A stretch of 21,536 nucleotides of DNA from CAMAVH01 sp036500145 (GTDB lineage Bacteria > Pseudomonadota > Alphaproteobacteria > SMXQ01). Shown here piece by piece: positions 6,757-14,854 of this stretch. Each line of letters starts with the position of its first letter. The stretch's first letter is position 1. Where the stretch lies: contig DASYCO010000070.1 of NCBI GenBank assembly GCA_036500145.1, positions 1 through 21,536 of the forward strand. Reading direction: 5' to 3'. A program made the position numbers and the translations under genes. The notes below the pieces were generated by a model, which saw nothing but the letters and a program-made list of their open reading frames with translations, was not told the DNA's origin and ran no database searches.

Positions 6757-7737
6757 TTACTGTTCAGCGGGCTTGCCCGTGATCAGCGCGTTCGGATTCT
6801 GCTGCAGATATTCCATCAAGGCCCGGAGCGCGCTCGCCGCCTCGCGCACGTCGTCGAGCGTGCGGCCCGTCTGGTAGCTCAGGGCCGAATTGTCGCCGAA
6901 GTTGGTCTGCAGCGAGCCCATGGTGGACTCGGCCTGCATCAGCGTGGCGTTGAGCTGCTCGATGGCGCCCACCGTGCGGTCGCTCAGCACCGGCACCTGG
7001 GCGTCCACGTCGTTGACCAGCTTGCTGACGTCGCGCGACGCCTTGTCGAGATTGCGCACCATGTCCGGCACCGGCGTCAGGGCGGCGTTCATGCGCGCGT
7101 CCACGTTGCCGACCATCGTATTGGTGGTGCCGACCAAGGCCGTCAGCTGGTTCACCAGCTCGTCGAGATTGACGAGCGTGCCCGAGAACTTCGTCATGAT
7201 GTCCTCGATGGGCAGCTTGCGGATGTCGGCCACCACGTCGCTGAAGGTGGCGCGCAGCTCGGCGAGGCTCGACCGCTTGGTCGGAATCTCCGGATATTTC
7301 GGCTCCAGGCCGATCAGGCGCACCGGCGTCGCGCGGTCGAAGTCCAGCTCGATGGTCATCATGCCGGTGACGAAGGACTGGTTGCGCAGCTGCGCGCGCA
7401 GGCCGCGCTCGATGAGCTGCGACATGTCGTCGAGCGTGCCCTCGCCGTTGACGCGCACGCGGCTCTGGTCGAGCTCGACGTAGACCGGGATCGCCACCTC
7501 GCGCTTGTCGCTGTCGTAGCTCAGCACGATGTCCTTCACCGAGCCGACGCGCACGCCGCGGAAGTTGACGGCGCTGCCGATCTGCAGGCCGTTCACGTCA
7601 TCGTCGAAGAACATGACGTAGGTCTTGGTGGCGGTGAACAGGCGGCCGCCGCCGAGCGCCACGACCAGGCCGATCAGCAGGGCCGCGGCGCCGAGGACGA
7701 AGAGCCCGATCAGCTTGGGATTGGCTTTGCGGCTCAC
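6757..7737 (-). CDS. mlaD: MlaD-family MCE lipid-binding protein
   Basis: A 326-residue inner-membrane-anchored periplasmic protein with one MCE domain, the lipid-handling component of Mla-type transporters. A single transmembrane helix lies near residues 9-29 (GLFVLGAAALLIGLVVAL), then the MCE domain at about 38-140 with NGLQIGSAVNFRGVRVGSV. A long helical region of about 170 residues follows, ending ALMEYLQQNPNALITGK, resembling the tail of PqiB/YebT-type MCE proteins. This makes it longer than E. coli MlaD (about 180). The start is GTG 7737, which overlaps the mlaF TGA as GTGA and has AGGGGG upstream; a longer reading to 8325 is only the shadow of mlaF. Translational coupling with mlaF is likely. 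Confidence 0.94.
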   Translation of the reverse strand: MSRKANPKLIGLFVLGAAALLIGLVVALGGGRLFTATKTYVMFFDDDVNGLQIGSAVNFRGVRVGSVKDIVLSYDSDKREVAIPVYVELDQSRVRVNGEGTLDDMSQLIERGLRAQLRNQSFVTGMMTIELDFDRATPVRLIGLEPKYPEIPTKRSSLAELRATFSDVVADIRKLPIEDIMTKFSGTLVNLDELVNQLTALVGTTNTMVGNVDARMNAALTPVPDMVRNLDKASRDVSKLVNDVDAQVPVLSDRTVGAIEQLNATLMQAESTMGSLQTNFGDNSALSYQTGRTLDDVREAASALRALMEYLQQNPNALITGKPAEQ

Positions 7738-8552
7738 GATGCCCCCTGCTCGGCTGTCTTGGGATGCCCGGCCGTCATGGCAGACTCCTCGTTTCGGGTG
7801 AAAAAGGCGCGCACGCGCGGGTCGTCGCTCTCTTCCAGCAGGCGCTTGGGGCTGCCGGAGGCGATCATGGTCCTCGATTCGGCGTCGAGAAACACCGAAT
7901 TGTCGCCGATGGCGAAGATGCTCGCCAGCTCGTGGCTGACGATGACGATGGTGGCGCCCAGGCTGTCGCGCAGCTCCAGGATCAGGTCGTCGAGCTTCTT
8001 CGAGCTGACGGGGTCGAGGCCCGCCGACGGCTCGTCGAAGAACAGGATGTCCGGATCGAGCGCCATGGCGCGCGCCAGGCCGGCGCGCTTGCGCATGCCG
8101 CCGCTGATCTCCGACGGGTAGTATTCCTCGAAGCCCGACAGGCCAACGAGCGACAGCTTCAGCGCCGCCAGCTCGCGCACGTCGGCGGCCGGGAGCTTGG
8201 TGTATTCGGCGATGGGCAGGGCCACGTTTTCCGACAGGGTCATCGAGCTCCACAGCGCGCCGCTCTGGTAGAGCACGCCGAAACGGCGCATCAGCCCTTC
8301 CCGCTCGCCCTCGTCGGCCTTCCACAGGGATTCGCCGTCGTAAAGCACGTCGCCCTTGGCCGGAGTCTTGAGGCCGATCATCTGCTTCAGCAGCGTGCTC
8401 TTGCCGCAGCCGCTGCCGCCCATGATGAAGAATATCTCGCCGGAACGGATGACGAAGTTGAGGTCGCGCTGCAGCACGAACGAGCCATAGGCCATGTCCA
8501 TGTGCTCGACGGCGATGCGGGGATTCTTCTGGGTCATGCCGGGCTGGGCCAT
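7734..8552 (-). CDS. mlaF: MlaF-type ABC transporter ATPase
   Basis: A 272-residue cytoplasmic ATPase powering the MlaE permease. It shows Walker A GGSGCGKST, a Q-loop region, the ABC signature ISGGMRKRAGLARA (the SGGM form found in MlaF/Ttg2A ATPases), Walker B DILFFDEPSAGLD and the switch histidine in VSHEL. Length is typical. ATG 8552 begins one base after the mlaE TGA; an internal ATG at 8537 is also possible. It overlaps mlaD by four bases at its 3' end. Gene order E-F-D matches known Mla operons. Confidence 0.96.
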   Translation of the reverse strand: MAQPGMTQKNPRIAVEHMDMAYGSFVLQRDLNFVIRSGEIFFIMGGSGCGKSTLLKQMIGLKTPAKGDVLYDGESLWKADEGEREGLMRRFGVLYQSGALWSSMTLSENVALPIAEYTKLPAADVRELAALKLSLVGLSGFEEYYPSEISGGMRKRAGLARAMALDPDILFFDEPSAGLDPVSSKKLDDLILELRDSLGATIVIVSHELASIFAIGDNSVFLDAESRTMIASGSPKRLLEESDDPRVRAFFTRNEESAMTAGHPKTAEQGAS

Positions 8553-8553
8553 G

Positions 8554-9714
8554 TCAGAACCCCAGGATGTCGAGGGCGACGGCGAACAGGCCGTCGGCGA
8601 CGACGATCAGTACGATGGCGAGCACGACGGACGACGTGGTCGCCATGCCGACGGCCGAGGCGCTGCGCCCGGCCGTGATGCCGCGCTGGCAGCCGGCAAG
8701 CGCCACGATGACGCCGAAGACGCTGGCCTTGGCCAGGCCGATGAAGAGATGCGTCATGGAGATGGCGCGCATGCTCTGCGCCCAGTATTGCGAGAAGTCG
8801 AGGCCCAGCATCGTCGTGCCGATGAGCGCGCCGCCGAGGATGCCGAGGATGTCGGCGTAGAGCGCGAGCAGCGGCATCATGATGATGAGGGCCAGCACGC
8901 GCGGCAGCACGAGAAAGTCCACCGGGTTGAAGCCGAGGGTGGAAAGCGCATCGACCTCCTCGTTGGCCTGCATGGAGCCGATCTCGGCGGCGAAGGCGGC
9001 GCCCGTGCGCCCGGCCATGATGATGGCGGTCATCAGCGCGCCCATCTCGCGCAGCATGGCGATGCCGACGAGGTTGGCGACGTAGATCTCGACGCCGAAC
9101 TGGCGCAGCTGCACGGCGCCGACGAAGGCCAGGATCATGCCGACCAGGAAGGAAATCAGCGAAACGATGGGCAACGCCCGGGCCCCCACGTCCTGGACGA
9201 TCAGCGCCAGGTCGGAGCCGCGAAACCGCGCCTTGCCGCCGAACAGGCGCAGGAAGGAGAGCGCCGTCTCGCCGATGAAGCCGACGAACTCGCCGGTCGC
9301 GCGCCAGGCGCCCTGCGCGCCAAGGCCGACGCCGGCCAGGAAGGAACTCTCCGTCTCCGCGCGGCGCGCGCCGGTCGGCGCTTCGCTGTTGGCCGTCAGC
9401 GCCAGCAGGCGGCGGACGCCGTCCGGCAGGTGCTCGGCCGTCGCCTCGCCGCCGCGGGCGGCGACGGCGGCTTCCAGCTTGCGCAGCACGAGGAGGAAGC
9501 TGGTGTCCCAGCTGGTCACGTCGTCGGCGACGAAGTCGACGGTGCCGAGCGTGCCGGCGCCCTTCAGGCGGTCGAGGACGCCCGCGATCGGCTGCGACGG
9601 CGCGCCGACGCGCCAGTCGCCGGCGAAGGCGACCTGAAAAGCGCCCCGCTCGGCGCGGCGCAGTTCGACCGTCCCGGAATAGTCGTTCGATGAAGAGCGC
9701 AAGATATCAGCCAT
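8554..9714 (-). CDS. mlaE: MlaE permease with fused N-terminal STAS (MlaB-like) domain
   Basis: A 386-residue inner-membrane permease of the MlaE/Ttg2B family. Residues of roughly 15-110 resemble a STAS domain (beta/alpha pattern with FVADDVTSWDTSFLLVL, the MlaB-like loop). The permease follows from about 150 and contains the hallmark stretch AMLREMGALMTAIIMAGRTG, then AAEIGSM and several hydrophobic helices ending in the last 30 residues. Fusion of MlaB-like and MlaE parts explains why no separate mlaB is present, and is seen in other alphaproteobacteria. ATG 9714 is used; a GTG one codon earlier (9717) is the alternative. It is the first gene of the operon, so the promoter should lie within 9715-9937, but I see no strong sigma-70 match there. 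Confidence 0.95.
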   Translation of the reverse strand: MADILRSSSNDYSGTVELRRAERGAFQVAFAGDWRVGAPSQPIAGVLDRLKGAGTLGTVDFVADDVTSWDTSFLLVLRKLEAAVAARGGEATAEHLPDGVRRLLALTANSEAPTGARRAETESSFLAGVGLGAQGAWRATGEFVGFIGETALSFLRLFGGKARFRGSDLALIVQDVGARALPIVSLISFLVGMILAFVGAVQLRQFGVEIYVANLVGIAMLREMGALMTAIIMAGRTGAAFAAEIGSMQANEEVDALSTLGFNPVDFLVLPRVLALIIMMPLLALYADILGILGGALIGTTMLGLDFSQYWAQSMRAISMTHLFIGLAKASVFGVIVALAGCQRGITAGRSASAVGMATTSSVVLAIVLIVVADGLFAVALDILGF

Positions 9715-9723
9715 CACGCGCCA

Positions 9724-9751
9724 TTGTGGCCCATCCTAAGGAACGCCACAA
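9724..9751. repeat. TTGTGGC/GCCACAA inverted repeat upstream of mlaE
   Basis: TTGTGGC (9724-9730) and GCCACAA (9745-9751) are exact inverted copies separated by 14 bases, ending ten bases before the mlaE ATG. In the mlaE transcript they would form a hairpin close to the ribosome site, or the DNA could be an operator. The rest of 9715-9882 shows no gene I can support. Confidence 0.3.
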
Positions 9752-9882
9752 ATCCCAAAAAGTTCAATGGCTTCGGAGATGAAAGCAGACGCGCTGGGCT
9801 AAAGAAACATGCAACGTCGAGCGCGGCGTGGCCCTCGCGGACTGCGGCGAGGTGCGGCATCCGCGCAAGAACGGAGAGACTT

Positions 9883-9915
9883 ATGAAATATGCGCCGTGT
9901 CGGCGCCTATTTCAT
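9883..9915 (-). terminator. Near-perfect 15-bp hairpin downstream of marR
   Basis: The arms 9883-9897 and 9901-9915 match at 14 of 15 positions around a three-base TGT/ACA loop. Each arm has an AT-rich outer half (ATGAAATA / TATTTCAT) and a GC core (GCGCCG / CGGCGC). On the minus strand it begins 23 bases after the marR stop, and the 3' arm ends ATATTTCAT. That fits an intrinsic terminator whose A tract pairs with the U tract. Its symmetry would also allow a protein-binding role. Confidence 0.5.
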
Positions 9916-9937
9916 GTTCATTTTGATATATAGTTGC

Positions 9938-10402
9938 CTAGAGCCTCACGCCATGTCCGGCCCCGCCAAGCGGCTGCGGCAGGCCATAGCCCGCCCCCGT
10001 CAGCTTGCGCATCAGGCCTTCGATATGGTCGATGTAGGCGGCGAAGGCTTCCCGGCCCTGCTCGGTCAGCGCGATCACCATGCGACGGCGGTCGCTCTGG
10101 GCGCGCTGCAGCCGCACGAGGCCGATCGCCTCCAGGTCGCGGATGACATATTGCAGCGTGCGGTGCGGCCGGCCGATTGCGGATTCCAAGGTTGAATAGT
10201 TCATCCGCGTGCCGGGCGAGCGCGCAACCGCGATCAGAACCTCCCAGCGGATGGTCGAGCCCCGCGTGTGCAGGTTGAGGTTGCCCCAGTCGCGCGCCTG
10301 CCACATGAGGTCGGCGAACAGCTGGATCTTCTCGCCTGGCTCTTCTTCGCAGTCTCCGTCCGAGGCCAAGACGGCGCGTGACGGACATATGCTATTTGAC
10401 AT
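9938..10402 (-). CDS. MarR-family transcriptional regulator
   Basis: A 154-residue winged-helix DNA-binding protein. The core runs from LIAVARSPGTRMNYSTLESA (helix before the recognition helix), through IGRPHRTLQYVIRDLEAIGL (recognition region), to the wing motif AQSDRRRMVIALTEQG, the DxRR...LTxxG pattern diagnostic of MarR. The effector cannot be inferred. ATG 10402 is preferred over the in-frame start at 10477 because GGGGGAAGG lies just upstream and the additional 25 residues look unlike the family. It is divergent from aapJ, with 228 bases between starts, so it may regulate itself and the aap operon. A strong hairpin follows its stop. Confidence 0.93.
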   Translation of the reverse strand: MSNSICPSRAVLASDGDCEEEPGEKIQLFADLMWQARDWGNLNLHTRGSTIRWEVLIAVARSPGTRMNYSTLESAIGRPHRTLQYVIRDLEAIGLVRLQRAQSDRRRMVIALTEQGREAFAAYIDHIEGLMRKLTGAGYGLPQPLGGAGHGVRL

Positions 10403-10536
10403 CGACCTTCCCCCGTTTGGCTTGGCGCCTGCCGGATATCCAGGCGGCGTCTGGCTTATCCTTCTGTCATAGCGCATTTTTGCACCGCCGTTTCAGCGCT
10501 TCAGCCCCCCTGTGCTTAGGGAGTAATCCGAAGGAA

Positions 10537-10558
10537 GCGGCTCAATTGTGATAGCCGC
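10537..10558. promoter_or_regulatory. Dyad upstream of aapJ, operator candidate
   Basis: GCGGCT (10537-10542) and AGCCGC (10553-10558) flank a 10-base AT-richer centre, 72 bases before the aapJ start. A second, perfect 8-base palindrome CGTTAACG lies at 10573-10580. Both are in the marR-aapJ divergent region and are plausible binding sites. I could not identify a convincing promoter pair for either gene. Confidence 0.3.
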
Positions 10559-10630
10559 GCAAAGCGTGTTACCGTTAACGCGCCGCAACGGGGGCGCGGC
10601 CTGGTCCTGGTTTCACTTGGGGGTTACGCC

Positions 10631-11656
10631 ATGAAGTCTCGGCATTTTCTCGCGCTGGCAGGCGCCGTCTGCGCTGTCTCGCTCGCCATGCCGGCCTTCG
10701 CCGGGCCGACGTTCGACGCGATCAAGGCGCGCGGCCAGGTCGTCTGCGGGGTGAACACGGGCGTTGCAGGCTTCTCCGCGCCCGACAGCCGCGGCGAATG
10801 GAAGGGCATCGACGTCGACATCTGCCGCGCCACCGCAGCGGCCCTCTTCAGCGACGCCAAGAAGGTTAAGTACGTCGGCCTGACCGCCGCGCAGCGCTTC
10901 ACGGCCCTGCAGTCCGGCGAGGTCGACGTGCTCGCGCGCAACACCACCGGCACCCTGACGCGCGACACCGCGCTCGGCCTCAACTTCGTCGGCGTGAACT
11001 ACTATGACGGCCAGGGCTTCCTCGTCGCCAAGAAGCTCAACGTCAAGAACGCCAAAGACCTGAACGGCGCCACCATCTGCGTGCAGCAGGGCACGACGAC
11101 CGAGCTGAACCTGGCCGACTACTTCCGCGCCAACAACATCTCGTTCAAGCCCGTCGTCATCGAGAAGGTCGAGGAAGCGGTCTCCACTTTCTTCTCCGGC
11201 CGCTGCGACGCCTTCACCTCCGACGCGTCCCAGCTCGCGGCGACCCGCTCGACCGCCGCCTCCAACCCGGACGACTACGTCATCCTGCCGGAGATCATCT
11301 CCAAGGAGCCGCTCGGCCCGATGGTGCGCCACGGCGACGACCAGTGGTTCGACTTGGTGAAATGGTCACTGATGGCGATGCTGGAGGCCGAGGAATACGG
11401 CATCACCTCGCAGAACGTCGACCAGATGGCCAAGAGCGACAACCCGAACATCAAGCGCATCCTCGGCGTCAGCGACGACATGGGCAAGGCGCTCGGCGTC
11501 GACGCCAAGTGGGCCTACAACATCGTCAAGCAGGTCGGCAACTACGGCGAGAGCTTCGACCGCAACGTCGGCGCCGGCAGCCCGCTGAAGCTCGAGCGCG
11601 GCCTCAACGCGTTGTGGACCAAGGGCGGCCTGATGTACGGCTGGCCGATCCGCTAG
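10631..11656 (+). CDS. aapJ: General L-amino-acid ABC transporter periplasmic binding protein AapJ
   Basis: A 341-residue family-3 solute-binding protein that captures polar L-amino acids for the Aap/Bzt importer. It has a Sec signal peptide with cleavage after AFA near residue 24. The mature start (ARGQVVCGVNTGVAGFSAPD) and blocks DVLARNTTGTLTRD and ICVQQGTTTELNLADYFR are those of AapJ/BztA, as is the C-terminal GGLMYGWPIR. Length is typical. ATG 10631 has GGGGG at 10619-10623. It leads the complete four-gene transporter operon. The hairpin immediately downstream probably allows higher expression of this receptor than of the permeases. By sequence alone the assignment cannot separate Aap (broad) from Bzt (Glu/Gln/Asp/Asn) specificity. 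Confidence 0.96.
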   Translation: MKSRHFLALAGAVCAVSLAMPAFAGPTFDAIKARGQVVCGVNTGVAGFSAPDSRGEWKGIDVDICRATAAALFSDAKKVKYVGLTAAQRFTALQSGEVDVLARNTTGTLTRDTALGLNFVGVNYYDGQGFLVAKKLNVKNAKDLNGATICVQQGTTTELNLADYFRANNISFKPVVIEKVEEAVSTFFSGRCDAFTSDASQLAATRSTAASNPDDYVILPEIISKEPLGPMVRHGDDQWFDLVKWSLMAMLEAEEYGITSQNVDQMAKSDNPNIKRILGVSDDMGKALGVDAKWAYNIVKQVGNYGESFDRNVGAGSPLKLERGLNALWTKGGLMYGWPIR

Positions 11657-11704
11657 AACGAAAGACGGACGCCGGCGGGCACTCTCGCCGGCGTCGTTCG
11701 TTTT
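11657..11704 (+). terminator. Terminator/attenuator hairpin between aapJ and aapQ
   Basis: GACGCCGGCG (11668-11677) pairs perfectly with CGCCGGCGTC (11686-11695) around an 8-base loop. The flanking AACGAA (11657-11662) and TTCGTT (11697-11702) can extend the structure across a small internal loop, and GTTCGTTTTA follows. It begins directly after the aapJ stop. Partial terminators at this place in binding-protein operons keep the receptor in excess of the permease; that role is inferred here. Confidence 0.65.
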
Positions 11705-11738
11705 ACGACCATCATCATCGTTTCCCGGGAGTAGCGGC

Positions 11739-12953
11739 ATGGCGGCATCACCGGCAAAGACCGGCGCGCAGGCCACGGCGGCCCCTATCCCGCGCCCGCC
11801 GCGCGGCGTGTTCTGGAACGACCCGCAGGTGCGCGGCATCTTCTACCAGGTCGTCGCCCTCGCGTTGGTCGGCACGCTGGTCTGGTGGCTCGCCTCCAAC
11901 ACCATCGACAACCTCAGCTCGCGCCACATCGCCACCGGCTTCGGCTTCCTCGGCCGCGAGGCCGGGTTCTCCATCGGCGAGCAGACGATCGCCTACTCGC
12001 CGGCCGACAGCTATTTCCGGGCGCTGCTCGTCGGCGTGCTGAACACGCTGCTCGTCGCCGTCATCGGGATCGTGATGGCGACCGTCATCGGCACGGTCAT
12101 CGGCATCGCGCGCCTGTCGAAGAACTGGCTGATCGCCAAGCTCGCCTCGGTCTACGTCGAGGTCGTGCGCAACATCCCGCTGCTGCTGCAGCTGTTCTTC
12201 TGGTACACGATCATCACCGAGATGCTGCCGGCGCCACGCGACTCGCTCAACCCGCTGCCGGGCTGGTTCCTGTCCAACCGCGGCCTGAAGTTTCCCATCC
12301 CGGCCCACGAATTCGCCTACGACCTCGCCATGGTCTGCTTCGCGCTCGGCCTGGTCCTCGCCATCGCCATCAGCCATTGGGCCCGCAAGCGGCGCGACGC
12401 CACCGGCCGGCACTTCCCCGGCGCCACGGTCAGCGCCGCCCTGATCGTCGGCCTGCCGGTCGCCGCCTGGCTCGCCTGCGGCGCGCCGCTCACCTTCAAC
12501 GCGCCGCTGCTCAAGGGCTTCAACTTCGTCGGCGGCGGCAGCCTGACGCCGGAATTCATGGCGCTGCTGCTCGGCCTCGTCATCTACACGGCGGGCTTCA
12601 TCGCCGAAATCGTGCGCAGCGGCATCCAGGCGGTCGACAAGGGGCAGACGGAAGCGTCCCTCGCCCTTGGCCTCACCAAGGGGCAGACGCTGCGCCTCAT
12701 CGTCATGCCGCAGGCGCTGCGCGTGATCGTGCCGCCGATGACGAGCCAGTACCTCAACATCACCAAGAACAGCACGCTGGCCGTCGCCATCGGCTATCCG
12801 GACATCGTCTCGGTCGCCAACACGACGCTGAACCAGACCGGCCAGGCCATCGAGGGCGTCGCCATAATCATGGCCGTGTTCCTGACGATCTCGCTCGCCA
12901 TCGCCGCATTCATGAACTGGTACAACAGCCACATCGCGCTGGTGGAGCGCTGA
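11739..12953 (+). CDS. aapQ: Amino-acid ABC transporter permease AapQ
   Basis: A 404-residue inner-membrane permease of the polar amino-acid uptake (HisMQ) family. A transmembrane segment near residues 33-50 is followed by about 50 periplasm-like residues. The permease core then begins near residue 90 (LLVGVLNTLLVAVIGIVMAT). The cytoplasmic EAA loop contacting the ATPase is EASLALGLTKGQTLRLIVMP, near residue 305. The extended N-terminal region and the insertion in the middle (WARKRRD...) make it much longer than HisQ, as known for AapQ/BztB. GGGAG precedes ATG 11739. The aapM start follows its stop by a single base, so the two permeases are probably translated together and form a heterodimer. 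Confidence 0.96.
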   Translation: MAASPAKTGAQATAAPIPRPPRGVFWNDPQVRGIFYQVVALALVGTLVWWLASNTIDNLSSRHIATGFGFLGREAGFSIGEQTIAYSPADSYFRALLVGVLNTLLVAVIGIVMATVIGTVIGIARLSKNWLIAKLASVYVEVVRNIPLLLQLFFWYTIITEMLPAPRDSLNPLPGWFLSNRGLKFPIPAHEFAYDLAMVCFALGLVLAIAISHWARKRRDATGRHFPGATVSAALIVGLPVAAWLACGAPLTFNAPLLKGFNFVGGGSLTPEFMALLLGLVIYTAGFIAEIVRSGIQAVDKGQTEASLALGLTKGQTLRLIVMPQALRVIVPPMTSQYLNITKNSTLAVAIGYPDIVSVANTTLNQTGQAIEGVAIIMAVFLTISLAIAAFMNWYNSHIALVER

Positions 12954-12954
12954 A

Positions 12955-14049
12955 ATGAGCGACGCCGCCCTCCCCGCCGCCATGCCGAAGCCGGCCACCA
13001 ATCCGCTGACATGGATGCGCGAGCACCTGTTCGGCAACCCGTTCCACGTGCTGCTGACCGTCCTCGTCGTCTGGTTCCTCGCCATGAGCCTGCCCGCCCT
13101 GCTCGACTGGGCGCTGCTCCACGCCGTGTTCCACGCCAAGGACGTGCGCGAGTGCCAGGCCATCGACACAGGCGCCTGCTGGGCCTTCGTCGGCGAAAAG
13201 CACCGCCTGATCCTGTTCGGGCTCTACCCATACGACGAGCAATGGCGCCCCCTGCTCGTCGTGATCCTGCTGGTCGCGCTGGTCGGCGTCAGCTGCATCC
13301 GCGCCTTCTGGAACCGCTGGCTGGTCCCGCTCTGGCTCGTCGGCATGGCCGCCGTCGGCGTCCTCATGTGGGGCGGCGTCTTCGGCCTGAGCTACGTCGA
13401 GAACGCCCGCTGGGGCGGCCTGCCGCTCACCATGATCCTGGCCTTCACCGGCATGGCCGTCGGCTTTCCGCTCGGCGTGCTGCTCGCCCTCGGCCGGCGC
13501 TCGGAGCTGCCGGCGATCCGCGCCATCAGCATCGTCTACATCGAGCTGATCCGCGGCGTGCCCGCCGTCTCGCTGCTGTTCATGGCTTCCGTCATGCTGC
13601 CGCTGCTGCTGCCCGAGGGCATGAACATCGACAAGCTGCTGCGCGCGCAGATCGCCTTGATCCTCTATGCCTCCGCCTACCTCGCCGAAGTGGTGCGCGG
13701 CGGCCTGCAGTCCCTGCCCAAGGGGCAGTACGAGGCGGCCGACGCGCTCGGCCTCACCTACTGGCAGAAGCAGCGGCTGATCATCCTCCCGCAGGCCCTG
13801 AGCATCAGCATCCCGTCGCTGGTCAACACGCTGATCACAGTGTTCAAGGACACGTCGCTCGTCGTCATCATCGGCCTCTACGACCTGATGAACGCCGCCA
13901 AGGCCGCCATCGTCGATCCTGCCTGGCGCGGCAGCGCCATCGAATCCTACGTCTTCATCGCCGCGATCTACTTCGTCTTCTGCTTCTTCATGTCGAAGTA
14001 CAGCCAGTCGATCGAGCGCCGCCTCGACAAGGAGCAGCACCCATCATGA
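12955..14049 (+). CDS. aapM: Amino-acid ABC transporter permease AapM
   Basis: A 364-residue inner-membrane permease, partner of AapQ. Hydrophobic helices lie near residues 20-45, 95-120 and 125-150. The family permease domain starts near 160 (ILAFTGMAVGFPLGVLLALG), and SIVYIELIRGVPAVSLLFMA is a conserved stretch. The ATPase-contact EAA loop is EAADALGLTYWQKQRLIILP. The N-terminal half contains an additional large non-HisM segment, as in AapM/BztC. The stop TGA overlaps the aapP start as ATGA. Confidence 0.96.
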   Translation: MSDAALPAAMPKPATNPLTWMREHLFGNPFHVLLTVLVVWFLAMSLPALLDWALLHAVFHAKDVRECQAIDTGACWAFVGEKHRLILFGLYPYDEQWRPLLVVILLVALVGVSCIRAFWNRWLVPLWLVGMAAVGVLMWGGVFGLSYVENARWGGLPLTMILAFTGMAVGFPLGVLLALGRRSELPAIRAISIVYIELIRGVPAVSLLFMASVMLPLLLPEGMNIDKLLRAQIALILYASAYLAEVVRGGLQSLPKGQYEAADALGLTYWQKQRLIILPQALSISIPSLVNTLITVFKDTSLVVIIGLYDLMNAAKAAIVDPAWRGSAIESYVFIAAIYFVFCFFMSKYSQSIERRLDKEQHPS

Positions 14050-14822
14050 GCGAAGCCAACATGAGCGCCACCTCCTCCGATTCCGCGCCGATGATCCTGC
14101 TCGAACATGTCAACAAGTGGTACGGCCACTTCCATGTCCTGACCGACATCGACCTGACGGTGGCGCGCGCCGAGCGCATCGTCATCTGCGGCCCCTCCGG
14201 CTCGGGCAAGTCGACGCTGATCCGCTGCATCAACCGTCTGGAGGAGCATCAGGCCGGCCGCATCGTCGTCGACGGCGTCGAGCTGACCAACGACGTGCGC
14301 AAGGTCGACGCCGTGCGTCGCGACGTCGGCATGGTGTTCCAGCACTTCAACCTGTTCCCGCATCTGACGGTGATGGAGAATCTGACCCTGGCGCCCATCT
14401 GGGTGCGCAAGATGCCGAAGGCGGAAGCCGAGGCGGTCGCCATGAAGTACCTCGAGCGCGTGCACATTCCCGAGCAGGCCGGCAAGTACCCCGGCCAGCT
14501 GTCGGGCGGGCAGCAGCAGCGCGTCGCCATCGCCCGCGCGCTCTGCATCAATCCCAAGATCATGCTGTTCGACGAGCCGACCTCCGCCCTCGACCCGGAG
14601 ATGGTCAAGGAGGTGCTCGACGTGATGCTGAAGCTCGCCGAGGAATCGAACGTCACGATGATCTGCGTCACCCACGAGATGGGCTTCGCGCGCAGCGTCG
14701 CCGACCGCATCATCTTCATGGACAACGGCCAGATCGTCGAACAGAATGTTCCGGAAGAATTCTTCAACCATCCGCAACATGAGCGCACCAAGCTGTTCCT
14801 GAGCCAGATCTTGGCCCATTGA
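14046..14822 (+). CDS. aapP: Amino-acid ABC transporter ATPase AapP
   Basis: A 258-residue cytoplasmic ATPase energising AapQM. It has the Walker A GPSGSGKST, the Q-loop in MVFQHFNLFPHLTVMEN, the signature LSGGQQQRVAIARAL, Walker B IMLFDEPTSALD, and the switch His in VTHEMGFAR, all typical of the polar amino-acid ATPases (GlnQ/HisP/AapP). ATG 14046 overlaps the aapM TGA; ATG 14061 is an alternative. It completes the transporter operon; the hydrolase gene starts 32 bases downstream. Confidence 0.97.
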   Translation: MSEANMSATSSDSAPMILLEHVNKWYGHFHVLTDIDLTVARAERIVICGPSGSGKSTLIRCINRLEEHQAGRIVVDGVELTNDVRKVDAVRRDVGMVFQHFNLFPHLTVMENLTLAPIWVRKMPKAEAEAVAMKYLERVHIPEQAGKYPGQLSGGQQQRVAIARALCINPKIMLFDEPTSALDPEMVKEVLDVMLKLAEESNVTMICVTHEMGFARSVADRIIFMDNGQIVEQNVPEEFFNHPQHERTKLFLSQILAH

Positions 14823-14854
14823 GACGGCGCGCCGCAAAAACCCAGGAGACCCAG

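Noticed and set aside
6757..8325. Reading of MlaD as a 522-residue protein
   Set aside because: The first 196 codons lie in the shadow of the MlaF ATPase; GTG 7737 with AGGGGG upstream and the GTGA overlap gives a normal MCE protein.
9707..9724. Five-codon ORF (ATG 9724 to TGA 9707, minus strand) overlapping the mlaE start
   Set aside because: It could be a mini-leader ORF, but such short frames are frequent by chance and there is no strong separate ribosome site.
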